A DNA stretch of 5,278 nucleotides, taken from Deltaproteobacteria bacterium (GTDB taxonomy: Bacteria > Desulfobacterota > DSM-4660 > Desulfatiglandales > B25-G16). Each line of letters begins with the position of its first letter. The stretch's first letter is position 1. The stretch is from contig QMLW01000183.1 in the NCBI GenBank assembly GCA_003646935.1, forward strand, positions 1-5,278, written 5' to 3'. The notes under the pieces were generated by a model. It worked only from the letters and a program-made list of their open reading frames with translations, had not been told where the DNA came from and did no database searches. Positions 1 through 5,278 of the stretch are shown piece by piece. Position numbers and translations under genes: made by a program.

Positions 1-255
1 AAACTCGACGGAAAACCGGTGCCTTTTTGCGAGGTCGAAGTGGAGTATTATAACAAGGATGGTAAGGCCAAGGCCCCCACAGATTACATGGTTACCCAGA
101 CTATCAAGGCCGATGTCAATGGGGTCTTTACCTATGCAGCACCCAATGCTGGTTGGTGGGGATTTGCGGCCCTGAATACATCGGATAAGAAGATCAAGGG
201 TAAAGATGTGGAAATTGGTGCAGTCCTGTGGGTGAAATTTCACGACTGGAAGTAG
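1..255 (+). CDS. nikK: DUF4198-type periplasmic protein of Ni/Co ECF transporter (NikK-like), C-terminal fragment
   Basis: The reading frame is open from the first base and ends with TAG at 253-255, leaving the last 84 residues of a protein whose start is outside the window. The visible part has the beta-rich carboxypeptidase-regulatory-like look of DUF4198 proteins: GKPVPFCEVEVEYYN near its start, then ADVNGVFTYAAPNAGWWGF, and an end in GAVLWVKFHDWK. In the family, such secreted proteins sit beside nickel/cobalt ECF transporter genes (NikK) and are thought to handle metal in the periplasm. The next gene, nikM, starts 24 bases downstream on the same strand, which supports this role. A Cys follows PF where I would expect a small residue such as Ala. 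The Met at base 19 is internal to the domain and is not a credible start. The signal peptide and any N-terminal metal site cannot be seen. The family call is fairly firm; the symbol rests on context. Confidence 0.8.
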   Translation, partial: KLDGKPVPFCEVEVEYYNKDGKAKAPTDYMVTQTIKADVNGVFTYAAPNAGWWGFAALNTSDKKIKGKDVEIGAVLWVKFHDWK

Positions 256-279
256 ACACCGTAACTCAGGTGAAAATAC

Positions 280-900
280 ATGCACATATCTGAGGGAGTA
301 TTATCCGCACCCGTGCTGGTCACGGGTGCAGCCCTTGCCGCGGCAGGAATCTCAGTTGGTTTGAAAAAGATGGACCCAGAGAAGATCCCACAGGTCGCTG
401 TTCTATCATCTGCCTTCTTTGTGGCCTCATTGATCCATGTTCCCATTGGTCCATCAAGTGTCCATCTTATCCTTAATGGTATAAACGGGCTTTTGCTTGG
501 TTGGCTGTGTTTTCCCTCTATCTTAGTAGCCTTGGCCCTACAGGCAATCCTCTTTCAATTTGGGGGCATCACTGTCCTCGGAATCAATACGGTGAACATG
601 GCCCTGCCGGGTGTAATATGTTATTATCTTTTCAGCAGACTGGTAACCCATGAACGAAAGGTCATATCACTTGCATCCGGTTTTGCCTGCGGGTTTCTCG
701 CGGTCTTTCTCTCGGCAATTCTCGTGGCCCTGTCTCTGGTATGGGCCGAGGGATCATTCACGGAAGCGGCCGAGCTTATCGTGGTGGCCCACCTGCCGGT
801 AATGATCATCGAGGGGCTCATTACGCTGTTCTGCGTGGCCTTTTTAAAGAGGGTGAAACCGGAGCTCTTGGGAGGCAGGCATGAAAAACGTGCATGGTAG
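280..900 (+). CDS. nikM: ECF transporter S component for nickel/cobalt (NikM/CbiM family)
   Basis: A 206-residue integral membrane protein with about six or seven hydrophobic segments, the usual size for a CbiM/NikM core. It begins MHISEGVLS, the family hallmark. In NikM/CbiM structures the free amino group of Met1, His2 and a downstream His form a square-planar metal site. His62, in GPSSVHLILNG, is the likely further ligand, with His53 nearby. A later HLPVMIIEG motif (His171) also fits the family. It would be the metal-selecting S component that works with NikQ and NikO. The start is fixed by the Met-His terminus and by an AGGTGA ribosome site at 268-273, six bases before the ATG. There is no fused NikN-type domain at the C-terminus; that role appears to be taken by the separate nikL, which overlaps this gene by 20 bases. 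The context with NikK and NikL favours nickel over cobalt, but sequence alone does not prove the metal. Confidence 0.93.
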   Translation: MHISEGVLSAPVLVTGAALAAAGISVGLKKMDPEKIPQVAVLSSAFFVASLIHVPIGPSSVHLILNGINGLLLGWLCFPSILVALALQAILFQFGGITVLGINTVNMALPGVICYYLFSRLVTHERKVISLASGFACGFLAVFLSAILVALSLVWAEGSFTEAAELIVVAHLPVMIIEGLITLFCVAFLKRVKPELLGGRHEKRAW

Positions 901-1486
901 TGTGATTGTCATAGCTATCTTTCTAGGTACCCTCGTGTCCATGAGCGCCACTGCCCTTGCCCATAAGGTAAACATTTTCGCCTGGGTTGAGGGAGATAGG
1001 GTATTCACTGAGAGCAAATTTAGTGGTGGAAAAAAGGCCAAAGGCGCCCAGGTTCTGGTCTTTGACAAGGAGGGGCAACAACTCCTGGAGGGAAAAACGG
1101 ACAGCAAGGGATCATTTTCTTTCAGGATTCCCAAGCTTACCGATCTGAGGATTGTCCTCAACGCTGGTACGGGGCACAGGGCGGAGTGGACCATCACCGA
1201 GTCTGAGATCAGGCAAGCCTGGTACCAGGAGGAAACCCAGGAAGTCGCTCCACCTCGCCAGGTATCCGGCAATCTGGGTTTAGGTAAAGAAGAGATACAG
1301 GAGCTCATCGATGAATCGCTGGAAAGGAGGCTCAGGCCGATCGTGAACATGCTTGTCGACCTGCAGGCAAAGGGACCTTCTATGACCGAGGTGATCTGCG
1401 GTATAGGCTACATCATGGGCCTTATGGGGGTAGCGCTCTATTTTTTAAGCAGAAGGAAAAAAGAGGGCGGGAACGACCATGATTGA
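881..1486 (+). CDS. nikL: Secreted, C-terminally anchored accessory protein of Ni ECF transporter (NikL-like)
   Basis: A 201-residue protein with three parts. Residues 1-27 look like a signal peptide (hydrophobic stretch about 8-24, then ATALA before HKV). Residues 28-125 or so form a beta-rich domain like those of DUF4198/NikL proteins (KVNIFAWVEGDRVFTESKF; TDSKGSFSFRIP; LNAGTGHRAEW). Residues 136-164 look helical and charged. A membrane segment at about 170-189 ends in RRKK, so the bulk would face the periplasm. Cleavage after ALA would expose His28 as the mature N-terminus. NikL-type proteins accompany NikM in transporters that lack NikN and are thought to be needed for metal entry into the S component. 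The ATG follows a strong GGGAGG ribosome site at 870-875 by five bases and lies inside the end of nikM, so translation is probably coupled. The stop overlaps the nikQ start. A long reverse-strand open frame here is a shadow. Confidence 0.85.
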   Translation: MKNVHGSVIVIAIFLGTLVSMSATALAHKVNIFAWVEGDRVFTESKFSGGKKAKGAQVLVFDKEGQQLLEGKTDSKGSFSFRIPKLTDLRIVLNAGTGHRAEWTITESEIRQAWYQEETQEVAPPRQVSGNLGLGKEEIQELIDESLERRLRPIVNMLVDLQAKGPSMTEVICGIGYIMGLMGVALYFLSRRKKEGGNDHD

Positions 1487-2237
1487 GGAGCAGTTCGCTT
1501 CAGGGGAGTCCTTCGTTCATCACCTTGATCCGAGGATGAAGATCATCACGGCGTTCATCTACGCCGTGGTGGTGGCCCTTTCAAGCGGATTTCCAGCGCT
1601 CCTCGCGGCCCTCGCGGTGTCGCTGGTCCTCATAACCCTCGCAAGGCTTTCCATGAGAAAGGTCCTGTACCGGTTGGTGGTGGTGAACGGCCTGATCCTC
1701 TTTCTGTGGATCTTCCTCCCGTTCACCTATCAAGGGGAGGCGTGGTTCACCTTAGGGCCGCTTCATGCCACACGGGAGGGGATAGCATTCGCCATCCAGA
1801 TCACCGTTAAATGTAACGCCATATTGCTGGCCCTCATCGCCCTTCTCGCAACTACTCCTATCGTTACCCTCGGTCACGCAATGGGCCGACTGCGCGTGCC
1901 CGATATCCTGATACAGCTCTTTCTGTTTACCTATCGATACATCCATGTCATTTTTCAGGAGTACGACCGGCTGAGGAACGCGATGAAGGCACGCGGCTTT
2001 GTGCCGCGGACGAACACGCACACCTACCGGAGTTATGCCTATCTCGTGGGGATGCTCCTGGTGAGAAGCTATGACCGTGCAGAGAGGATCCACAAGGCCA
2101 TGCTCTGCCGGGGATTTCGCGGAAAATACCACACACTGAGCCAGTTCTCGGTTACAAGAGGTGATGTCGCCTATTTTATGGTAATGGTGTCGGTAATCCT
2201 GGGGATGGTGCTTATCCAATGGAAGGCAATACGCTGA
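1479..2237 (+). CDS. nikQ: ECF transporter T component, energy-coupling membrane protein (NikQ/CbiQ)
   Basis: A 252-residue membrane protein of the CbiQ/EcfT family, near the usual family length. It opens with a conserved-looking segment (SFVHHLDPRMKI, 11-22) leading into a first hydrophobic block (about 22-55). Further membrane stretches follow at about 64-82, 104-130 and 230-247. Two cytoplasmic coupling motifs, NAMKARGF (167-174) and KAMLCRGF (206-213), carry the paired x-Arg-Gly signature by which EcfT proteins dock into the ATPase. It should link NikM to NikO and transmit ATP-driven movement. The ATG overlaps the nikL stop by 8 bases and the gene ends 19 bases inside nikO. The ribosome site is only moderate (GAGGG at 1463-1467 or CGGGA at 1468-1472), fitting coupling to nikL translation. 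The family is clear; nickel rather than cobalt is inferred from the neighbours. Confidence 0.92.
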   Translation: MIEEQFASGESFVHHLDPRMKIITAFIYAVVVALSSGFPALLAALAVSLVLITLARLSMRKVLYRLVVVNGLILFLWIFLPFTYQGEAWFTLGPLHATREGIAFAIQITVKCNAILLALIALLATTPIVTLGHAMGRLRVPDILIQLFLFTYRYIHVIFQEYDRLRNAMKARGFVPRTNTHTYRSYAYLVGMLLVRSYDRAERIHKAMLCRGFRGKYHTLSQFSVTRGDVAYFMVMVSVILGMVLIQWKAIR

Positions 2238-2950
2238 TCATCAACCTGAAGGATATCTCGTTCTCATACGCACCGGACACACCGGTGCTCGATAAGTTGA
2301 GCTTTCACCTCCATCGAGGGGAGCGGATCGGGCTGGTGGGGCCGAATGGAAGCGGCAAGACCACGTTCTTCTATCTCGTCATGGGACTGCTGCGTCCCTC
2401 CTCGGGCACGATCGAGGTATTCGGCAAACAGGTGCAGGCCGAAAAGGACTTCAGGGATGTCAGAAAGAGGATCGGGCTCCTCTTTCAGGATGCCGACGAC
2501 CAGCTATTCAGCCCCACCGTGCTGGAGGATGTGGCCTTCGGCCCGCTCAACCTCGGCAAATCACCACAAGAGGCCAGGGACATCGCCATGGCGACATTGA
2601 CCAAGCTCGGCCTCCTCGGCTTTGAGGACAGGATTACCTATAGGCTCTCTGGTGGGGAGAAGAGGCTTGTCTCGCTGGCCACGGTGCTCGCTATGGATCC
2701 GGAGGTTCTTCTCCTCGATGAACCCACCAATGGCCTGGATGAAGACACAGAAGAAAAGATAACTGATATCCTGAAGGGACTGAGCCTTTCATGCATTTTT
2801 ATCTCCCACAACCTGGATTTCCTCTCTAAAACCACAGACAGGATATATGCCATGGCGAATGGGAAGATATTCCTTGATGAGGCTTTGGTTCCCCATTCCC
2901 ATATTCATACCCATAAATTTGGCAGATTACCTCACGAACATAAGTCTTAA
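2219..2950 (+). CDS. nikO: ECF transporter ATP-binding protein (NikO/CbiO) with His-rich tail
   Basis: A 243-residue ABC ATPase with all the expected motifs in order: Walker A GPNGSGKT (41-48), Q-loop FQDADDQLF with Gln90, signature LSGGE (143-147), Walker B VLLLDE (163-168, Glu168 as likely catalytic base), D-loop NGLDE, and switch His197 in ISHNLD. The DADDQLF stretch after the Q-loop glutamine is typical of ECF ATPases of the CbiO/EcfA class. A single ATPase gene in the operon implies a homodimer docked on NikQ at the cytoplasmic face. After residue 224 comes a tail with six His in sixteen residues (His226, 228, 230, 232, 239, 241), which may bind metal. The ATG overlaps nikQ by 19 bases and has GGGGATGG about ten bases upstream (2201-2208). 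The stop is one base from the stop of the convergent acyl-CoA dehydrogenase gene. The family call is very secure; the metal is inferred from the operon. Confidence 0.94.
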   Translation: MEGNTLIINLKDISFSYAPDTPVLDKLSFHLHRGERIGLVGPNGSGKTTFFYLVMGLLRPSSGTIEVFGKQVQAEKDFRDVRKRIGLLFQDADDQLFSPTVLEDVAFGPLNLGKSPQEARDIAMATLTKLGLLGFEDRITYRLSGGEKRLVSLATVLAMDPEVLLLDEPTNGLDEDTEEKITDILKGLSLSCIFISHNLDFLSKTTDRIYAMANGKIFLDEALVPHSHIHTHKFGRLPHEHKS

Positions 2951-2951
2951 A

Positions 2952-4178
2952 TTATTCATATACCTTTTCTTCATCATCAGGTGTAATTGCATCCTCCTCC
3001 ACATCTCTGGGTTCGATCTTTCTTTTCTTCAATTCCTTATAATATTCATGCTGGATCAAAAGATTCATAACCTCGTTAGTACCAGTCCAGATCATGGCCA
3101 GGCGACAGTCCCTTAAGAAACGTTCAATGGGATAGATACTCGTATATCCAATACCACCCATAATTTGCATAGCATTATTTATCACCGCCCAGGCAGCCTC
3201 TGTGCCTACCTTTTTGGCCTCTGATACCAATCGGCGAGAATCAGCACCAGAATCAACTGACCTTGCAGCTGCATACACCAAGGCCCTTGCTGCATCCAGG
3301 GTTGCCACCGAATCGGCCACCATAAAGTTTACCGCCTGAAACTTATCGATGGTCCTGCCAAAGGCCTTTCGCCTGGTGGTGTAGCGCGTGGCCACCTCCA
3401 GGGCGGCTCTGCCAAGGCCAAGGCAACCAGCGCCGCTTGTCAGGCGCTCTGGGATCATCATCCTGTTGAACACCTCATAGGCCCCGTGCAGCTCGCCCAC
3501 CAGGTTCTCCCTGGGAACCCGCACGTCCTTGAACACAATCCTTCCGGTGCCGCCACCTCGCGTTCCCAGAAGAGCGTAGATGGCCTGATCCTCCACGCCC
3601 ATGTCCCGGTCAACGATGAAGCAGCTGATCGATTCATGGGGAGCGGCCTCCGGGTCCGATTTGGCGTAGACCAGGAAATAGTCGGAGTCTTTTGCCCCCA
3701 CGATGAACCGCTTCTCGCCGTTGAGGATAAAGGAATCCCCGTCTTGCACCGCCTTTGTTGTGGCACCGAAGAAATCAGAACCTCCCCGTGGCTCGGTCAG
3801 GGCCTCGGCGGAGTAAAGCGCTCCCTGGTTGGTGGGCTTCAGGTACCGTTCCTTTTGCTCCTGCGTTCCAAAATGATTCAATGCCTCTCCCACGATGGTG
3901 GGCATCACATACGCACACGTGATGGAGTTTCCGAGCACCCCGACCTCTTCAATGGCCACCACCTCTGCCGCCCAATTGAGGTCCCTGCCCCCGTACTTGG
4001 CCGGAAACCGGATGCCCAGGAGATTCTTCTTCGCTGCCAGCTCAAGAAAGGGCCGACCAGTCTCAATCACGCCCTGATCCATATCACGAACCAGTTTGCT
4101 CGGCACATCGTTTTTCACAAACGCCCTCACCTCATGCTCCAATGCCCTCTGCTCGTCGGTAAGCATAAAATCAAACAT
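2952..4178 (-). CDS. Acyl-CoA dehydrogenase (FAD-dependent, isovaleryl/long-chain-like active-site layout)
   Basis: A flavoprotein of 408 residues when started at the ATG at 4178; it would oxidise an acyl-CoA to the 2,3-enoyl-CoA and pass electrons to ETF in the cytoplasm. Visible landmarks are an N-terminal helical domain beginning [10 protein letters not shown], the flavin/substrate-loop motif [15 protein letters not shown] (122-136), [10 protein letters not shown] in the beta domain, [10 protein letters not shown] (268-277) and [17 protein letters not shown] (341-357). The usual catalytic Glu of the later xYEGT motif is Thr365 here (IWTGTNE). Glu244 in MIPERL sits where isovaleryl-CoA and long-chain dehydrogenases carry their base. 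The last 20 or so residues are highly charged and acidic. A TTG at 4208 and an ATG at 4190 could extend the frame, but the family start and the ribosome site favour 4178. The gene has no visible functional link to the convergent nickel operon. The exact substrate cannot be told. Confidence 0.93.
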   Translation of the reverse strand: MFDFMLTDEQRALEHEVRAFVKNDVPSKLVRDMDQGVIETGRPFLELAAKKNLLGIRFPAKYGGRDLNWAAEVVAIEEVGVLGNSITCAYVMPTIVGEALNHFGTQEQKERYLKPTNQGALYSAEALTEPRGGSDFFGATTKAVQDGDSFILNGEKRFIVGAKDSDYFLVYAKSDPEAAPHESISCFIVDRDMGVEDQAIYALLGTRGGGTGRIVFKDVRVPRENLVGELHGAYEVFNRMMIPERLTSGAGCLGLGRAALEVATRYTTRRKAFGRTIDKFQAVNFMVADSVATLDAARALVYAAARSVDSGADSRRLVSEAKKVGTEAAWAVINNAMQIMGGIGYTSIYPIERFLRDCRLAMIWTGTNEVMNLLIQHEYYKELKKRKIEPRDVEEDAITPDDEEKVYE

Positions 4179-4182
4179 GGCT

Positions 4183-4188
4183 TCCCCC
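4183..4188 (-). promoter_or_regulatory. Ribosome binding site deciding the acyl-CoA dehydrogenase start
   Basis: Read on the - strand, GGGGGA lies four bases before the ATG at 4178. The alternative ATG at 4190 has only a weak purine stretch (ACAAGA) before it, and the TTG at 4208 has no clear site. Together with the [10 protein letters not shown] family start, this supports 4178. The spacing is slightly short, so the choice is likely rather than certain. Confidence 0.5.
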
Positions 4189-4226
4189 ATTCTTGTTGTT
4201 TGTTTCAACTCAGTAAGCCGGTTTTT

Positions 4227-4255
4227 AGCCTAGCACTGAAGCCTACGGTTTTCAA
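4227..4255 (-). promoter_or_regulatory. Candidate sigma70-type promoter of the acyl-CoA dehydrogenase gene
   Basis: On the - strand TTGAAA (4250-4255) matches the -35 box at five of six positions. It is followed, after exactly 17 bases, by TAGGCT (4227-4232), a poor -10 box that is preceded by TGC, as in an extended -10. Transcription would begin near 4220, leaving a leader of about 40 bases. The fit is by eye only, and the -10 matches just three of six bases, so this is a candidate. Confidence 0.35.
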
Positions 4256-4482
4256 TCAATTCTCTGGCCCCAAAGAGCATGGCACTTAGTTTACAAGCGA
4301 TGCCCCGCTGCAACGCCTCAAGGTATGGGCATGTCTTTAAAAGGGCATTCGTGCAGAAATCGCGTTACTCTCCTCTGTAATGACATCTTTACGTGATATT
4401 TTCTGTTGATTTTTAAATTCCAAACCGCCTATCCTATTCATAAATACCCAGATCTATGTAACAACCTTGAACCAAGGGTGCT
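4256..4482. other. Intergenic stretch without a supported gene
   Basis: This lies between the acyl-CoA dehydrogenase promoter region and the 3' flank of the transposase gene. All frames are broken by stops; the best small frame (ATG at 4325 to TGA at 4396, 23 residues) has no good ribosome site and no recognisable sequence. It holds a short palindrome, CCTTG-AAC-CAAGG, at 4465-4477, too small to call a terminator. I see no tRNA, riboswitch or other RNA gene here. Confidence 0.6.
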
Positions 4483-4516
4483 ATAAATGAGGGGACGGGC
4501 ATAAATAAATAAGTAA
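4483..4516. repeat. Possible transposon-end / REP-like motif beside the transposase gene
   Basis: Just past the transposase stop is GAGGGGACGGGC flanked by ATAAAT on the left (4483-4488) and by ATAAATAAATAA on the right (4501-4512). A GGGGAC core joined to an AT-rich run close to a RAYT-type transposase gene resembles, from memory, the GGGGAC repeats often found next to such genes. Only one copy is inside the window, so its repeated nature cannot be shown here. It could instead be chance or part of the 3' untranslated region. Confidence 0.35.
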
Positions 4517-4517
4517 A

Positions 4518-5278
4518 CTATTCAAACAGTTCATAGCTATGCTGTTTGGCGATAACCTCCCCCCTTTGTACCGCATAGCCAACAGCTGGTTGCGTGATAT
4601 TAAGGTGTTTGGCTACCTCTGTTACGCCATAGCCGAGCTCCCGCACCGACCAATAGCAAAAAAGACCCCGTGCGCTGGCCTTCACCTTTTCCCTACTCTT
4701 CGCATATAACTCCTCTGGTGCTATCTGAAAGACCCGACATACCCGATCTTCAACTATCTTGAGATCGTAGCCCCTTCTTTTGATCTCATAGGAGCGGTTC
4801 AGCCTTTCATCGGCCTCTTCTAACAGCTGGAGCACAAAATCACTGTCACCCAATATCCTTTCATCACCCTTTATTCTCTGGCGTTCTCCTTTTCCCATGC
4901 TCTTGACCGCCTTCCACCCTCCAAGGCTTCGAATCAAACCGCCGCCAACCAACTCCGGTCTTCTCCCGTGACCGATGCCTTCCTTCACATAGGCGGCATA
5001 GGATCGTCGTGCTTCAGATACCTCGTTCCCGAACCAGGACAGCACATATCCCGTGTCCTGCCATGCGCATGGTCTCGTGCCCATGACGGTACCATGGCCA
5101 CAGTATTTGTAGTGCTTCAACGCACGTAAATTGGCTACGATTCCAGCCCTCAGTGGGTTGAGGTGAATATAGCGGACCAACTCCAGCAGATACCGATCTT
5201 CCTGACAGATAATGGACTTGAAACGGTTCTGAAAAAGCGGTCCGTGATGCCGGTAGCGGTGATTAAAGCTGACCACGT
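4518..5278 (-). CDS. REP-associated Y1-type transposase with DnaA-like C-terminal domain, 5' truncated by window edge
   Basis: The frame runs off the right edge, leaving the last 252 or so residues of a protein I would expect at about 320. The GTG at 5276 is not a believable start because it falls inside the Y1 transposase domain. Using that codon as residue 1, the domain end is seen as YRHHGPLFQNRFK (8-20) and LELVRYIHLNPLRAG (31-45). Tyr36 is the likely nucleophile that joins to DNA. The two-His metal motif expected upstream is outside the window. A linker follows. Residues about 175-245 then resemble the DNA-binding domain IV of DnaA, with KASARGLFCYWSVRELGYG (199-217) and a helix-turn-helix at EVAKHLNITQPAVGYAV. 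Enzymes of this class nick and rejoin single-stranded DNA at hairpin repeats. The visible reading frame is intact, so the gene may be active. It reads toward the acyl-CoA dehydrogenase gene, about 340 bases away. Confidence 0.88.
   Translation of the reverse strand, partial: VVSFNHRYRHHGPLFQNRFKSIICQEDRYLLELVRYIHLNPLRAGIVANLRALKHYKYCGHGTVMGTRPCAWQDTGYVLSWFGNEVSEARRSYAAYVKEGIGHGRRPELVGGGLIRSLGGWKAVKSMGKGERQRIKGDERILGDSDFVLQLLEEADERLNRSYEIKRRGYDLKIVEDRVCRVFQIAPEELYAKSREKVKASARGLFCYWSVRELGYGVTEVAKHLNITQPAVGYAVQRGEVIAKQHSYELFE

Noticed and set aside
844..1350. Reverse-strand open frame of 168 codons across nikL
   Set aside because: It is antisense to a gene with a signal peptide, family motifs and operon overlap; the translation is low-complexity and matches nothing I know.
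1752..2219. Reverse-strand open frame of 155 codons across nikQ
   Set aside because: nikQ has its coupling motifs and membrane segments in the + frame; the reverse frame lacks features of a real protein.
3486..4289. Long + strand open frame of 267 codons opposite the acyl-CoA dehydrogenase
   Set aside because: It is the antisense shadow of a clear family member; its translation has no recognisable domain and no plausible ribosome site.
4325..4396. Small + strand frame of 23 codons in the intergenic stretch
   Set aside because: There is only a weak AGG directly before the ATG, with no usable spacing, no homology I recognise, and a length expected by chance.
4465..4477. Short palindrome CCTTG-AAC-CAAGG as a terminator or REP hairpin
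   Set aside because: The stem is only five base pairs and has no T-run on either strand; a second copy is not visible in the window.
5274..5276. GTG as the start of the transposase gene
   Set aside because: It falls within the conserved Y1 domain and lies at the window edge with the frame open beyond it, so the gene is cut by the window rather than starting there.

Overview
The window carries most of an energy-coupling-factor (ECF/Cbi-type) nickel or cobalt uptake operon on the + strand. It is followed by an acyl-CoA dehydrogenase and a truncated REP-associated (Y1/HUH) transposase, both on the - strand. The mix suggests an anaerobic Desulfobacterota (former deltaproteobacterial) genome: an ECF Ni/Co importer of the NikK-NikM-NikL type, a fatty- or aromatic-acid type acyl-CoA dehydrogenase, and a RAYT-like transposase with a DnaA-like C-terminus. 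This assignment is inference from gene content; no rRNA or other marker gene is present.

Region 1-2950 (+): the C-terminal end of a DUF4198-type periplasmic protein (nikK-like) enters from the left edge. It is followed by nikM/cbiM (membrane S component that selects the metal), nikL (secreted, membrane-anchored accessory protein), nikQ/cbiQ (membrane T component) and nikO/cbiO (ATPase). The spacings are +24, -20, -8 and -19 bp, so the last four genes overlap one another and are very probably co-transcribed and translationally coupled. The promoter, and any NikR operator or metal riboswitch, would lie left of the window. Together the products would bind Ni2+ (or Co2+) outside the membrane, pass it through NikM and drive import with ATP hydrolysed by NikO docked on NikQ. 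Three histidine features stand out: the Met-His N-terminus of NikM, a predicted mature N-terminal His on NikL, and a His-rich tail on NikO.

Region 2951-4255 (-): an acyl-CoA dehydrogenase converges on nikO, with one base between the two stop codons. The catalytic glutamate of the usual near-C-terminal motif is replaced by Thr, and a Glu lies at the alternative position used by isovaleryl-CoA and long-chain acyl-CoA dehydrogenases. A reasonable sigma70-like promoter lies just upstream of its start. The end of this gene and the end of nikO share a low-GC patch, while the middle of the dehydrogenase is GC-rich.

Region 4256-4517: non-coding as far as can be seen. Near the transposase it holds a GGGGAC plus AT-rich motif that may be a transposon-end or REP-type element. 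Region 4518-5278 (-): the C-terminal 252 residues of a Y1-type transposase whose HUH-bearing N-terminus lies beyond the right edge. No CRISPR array, tRNA or rRNA was seen. No clearly undescribed system was found; the most useful leads are the metal-ligand details of the transporter and the transposase with its flanking motif.
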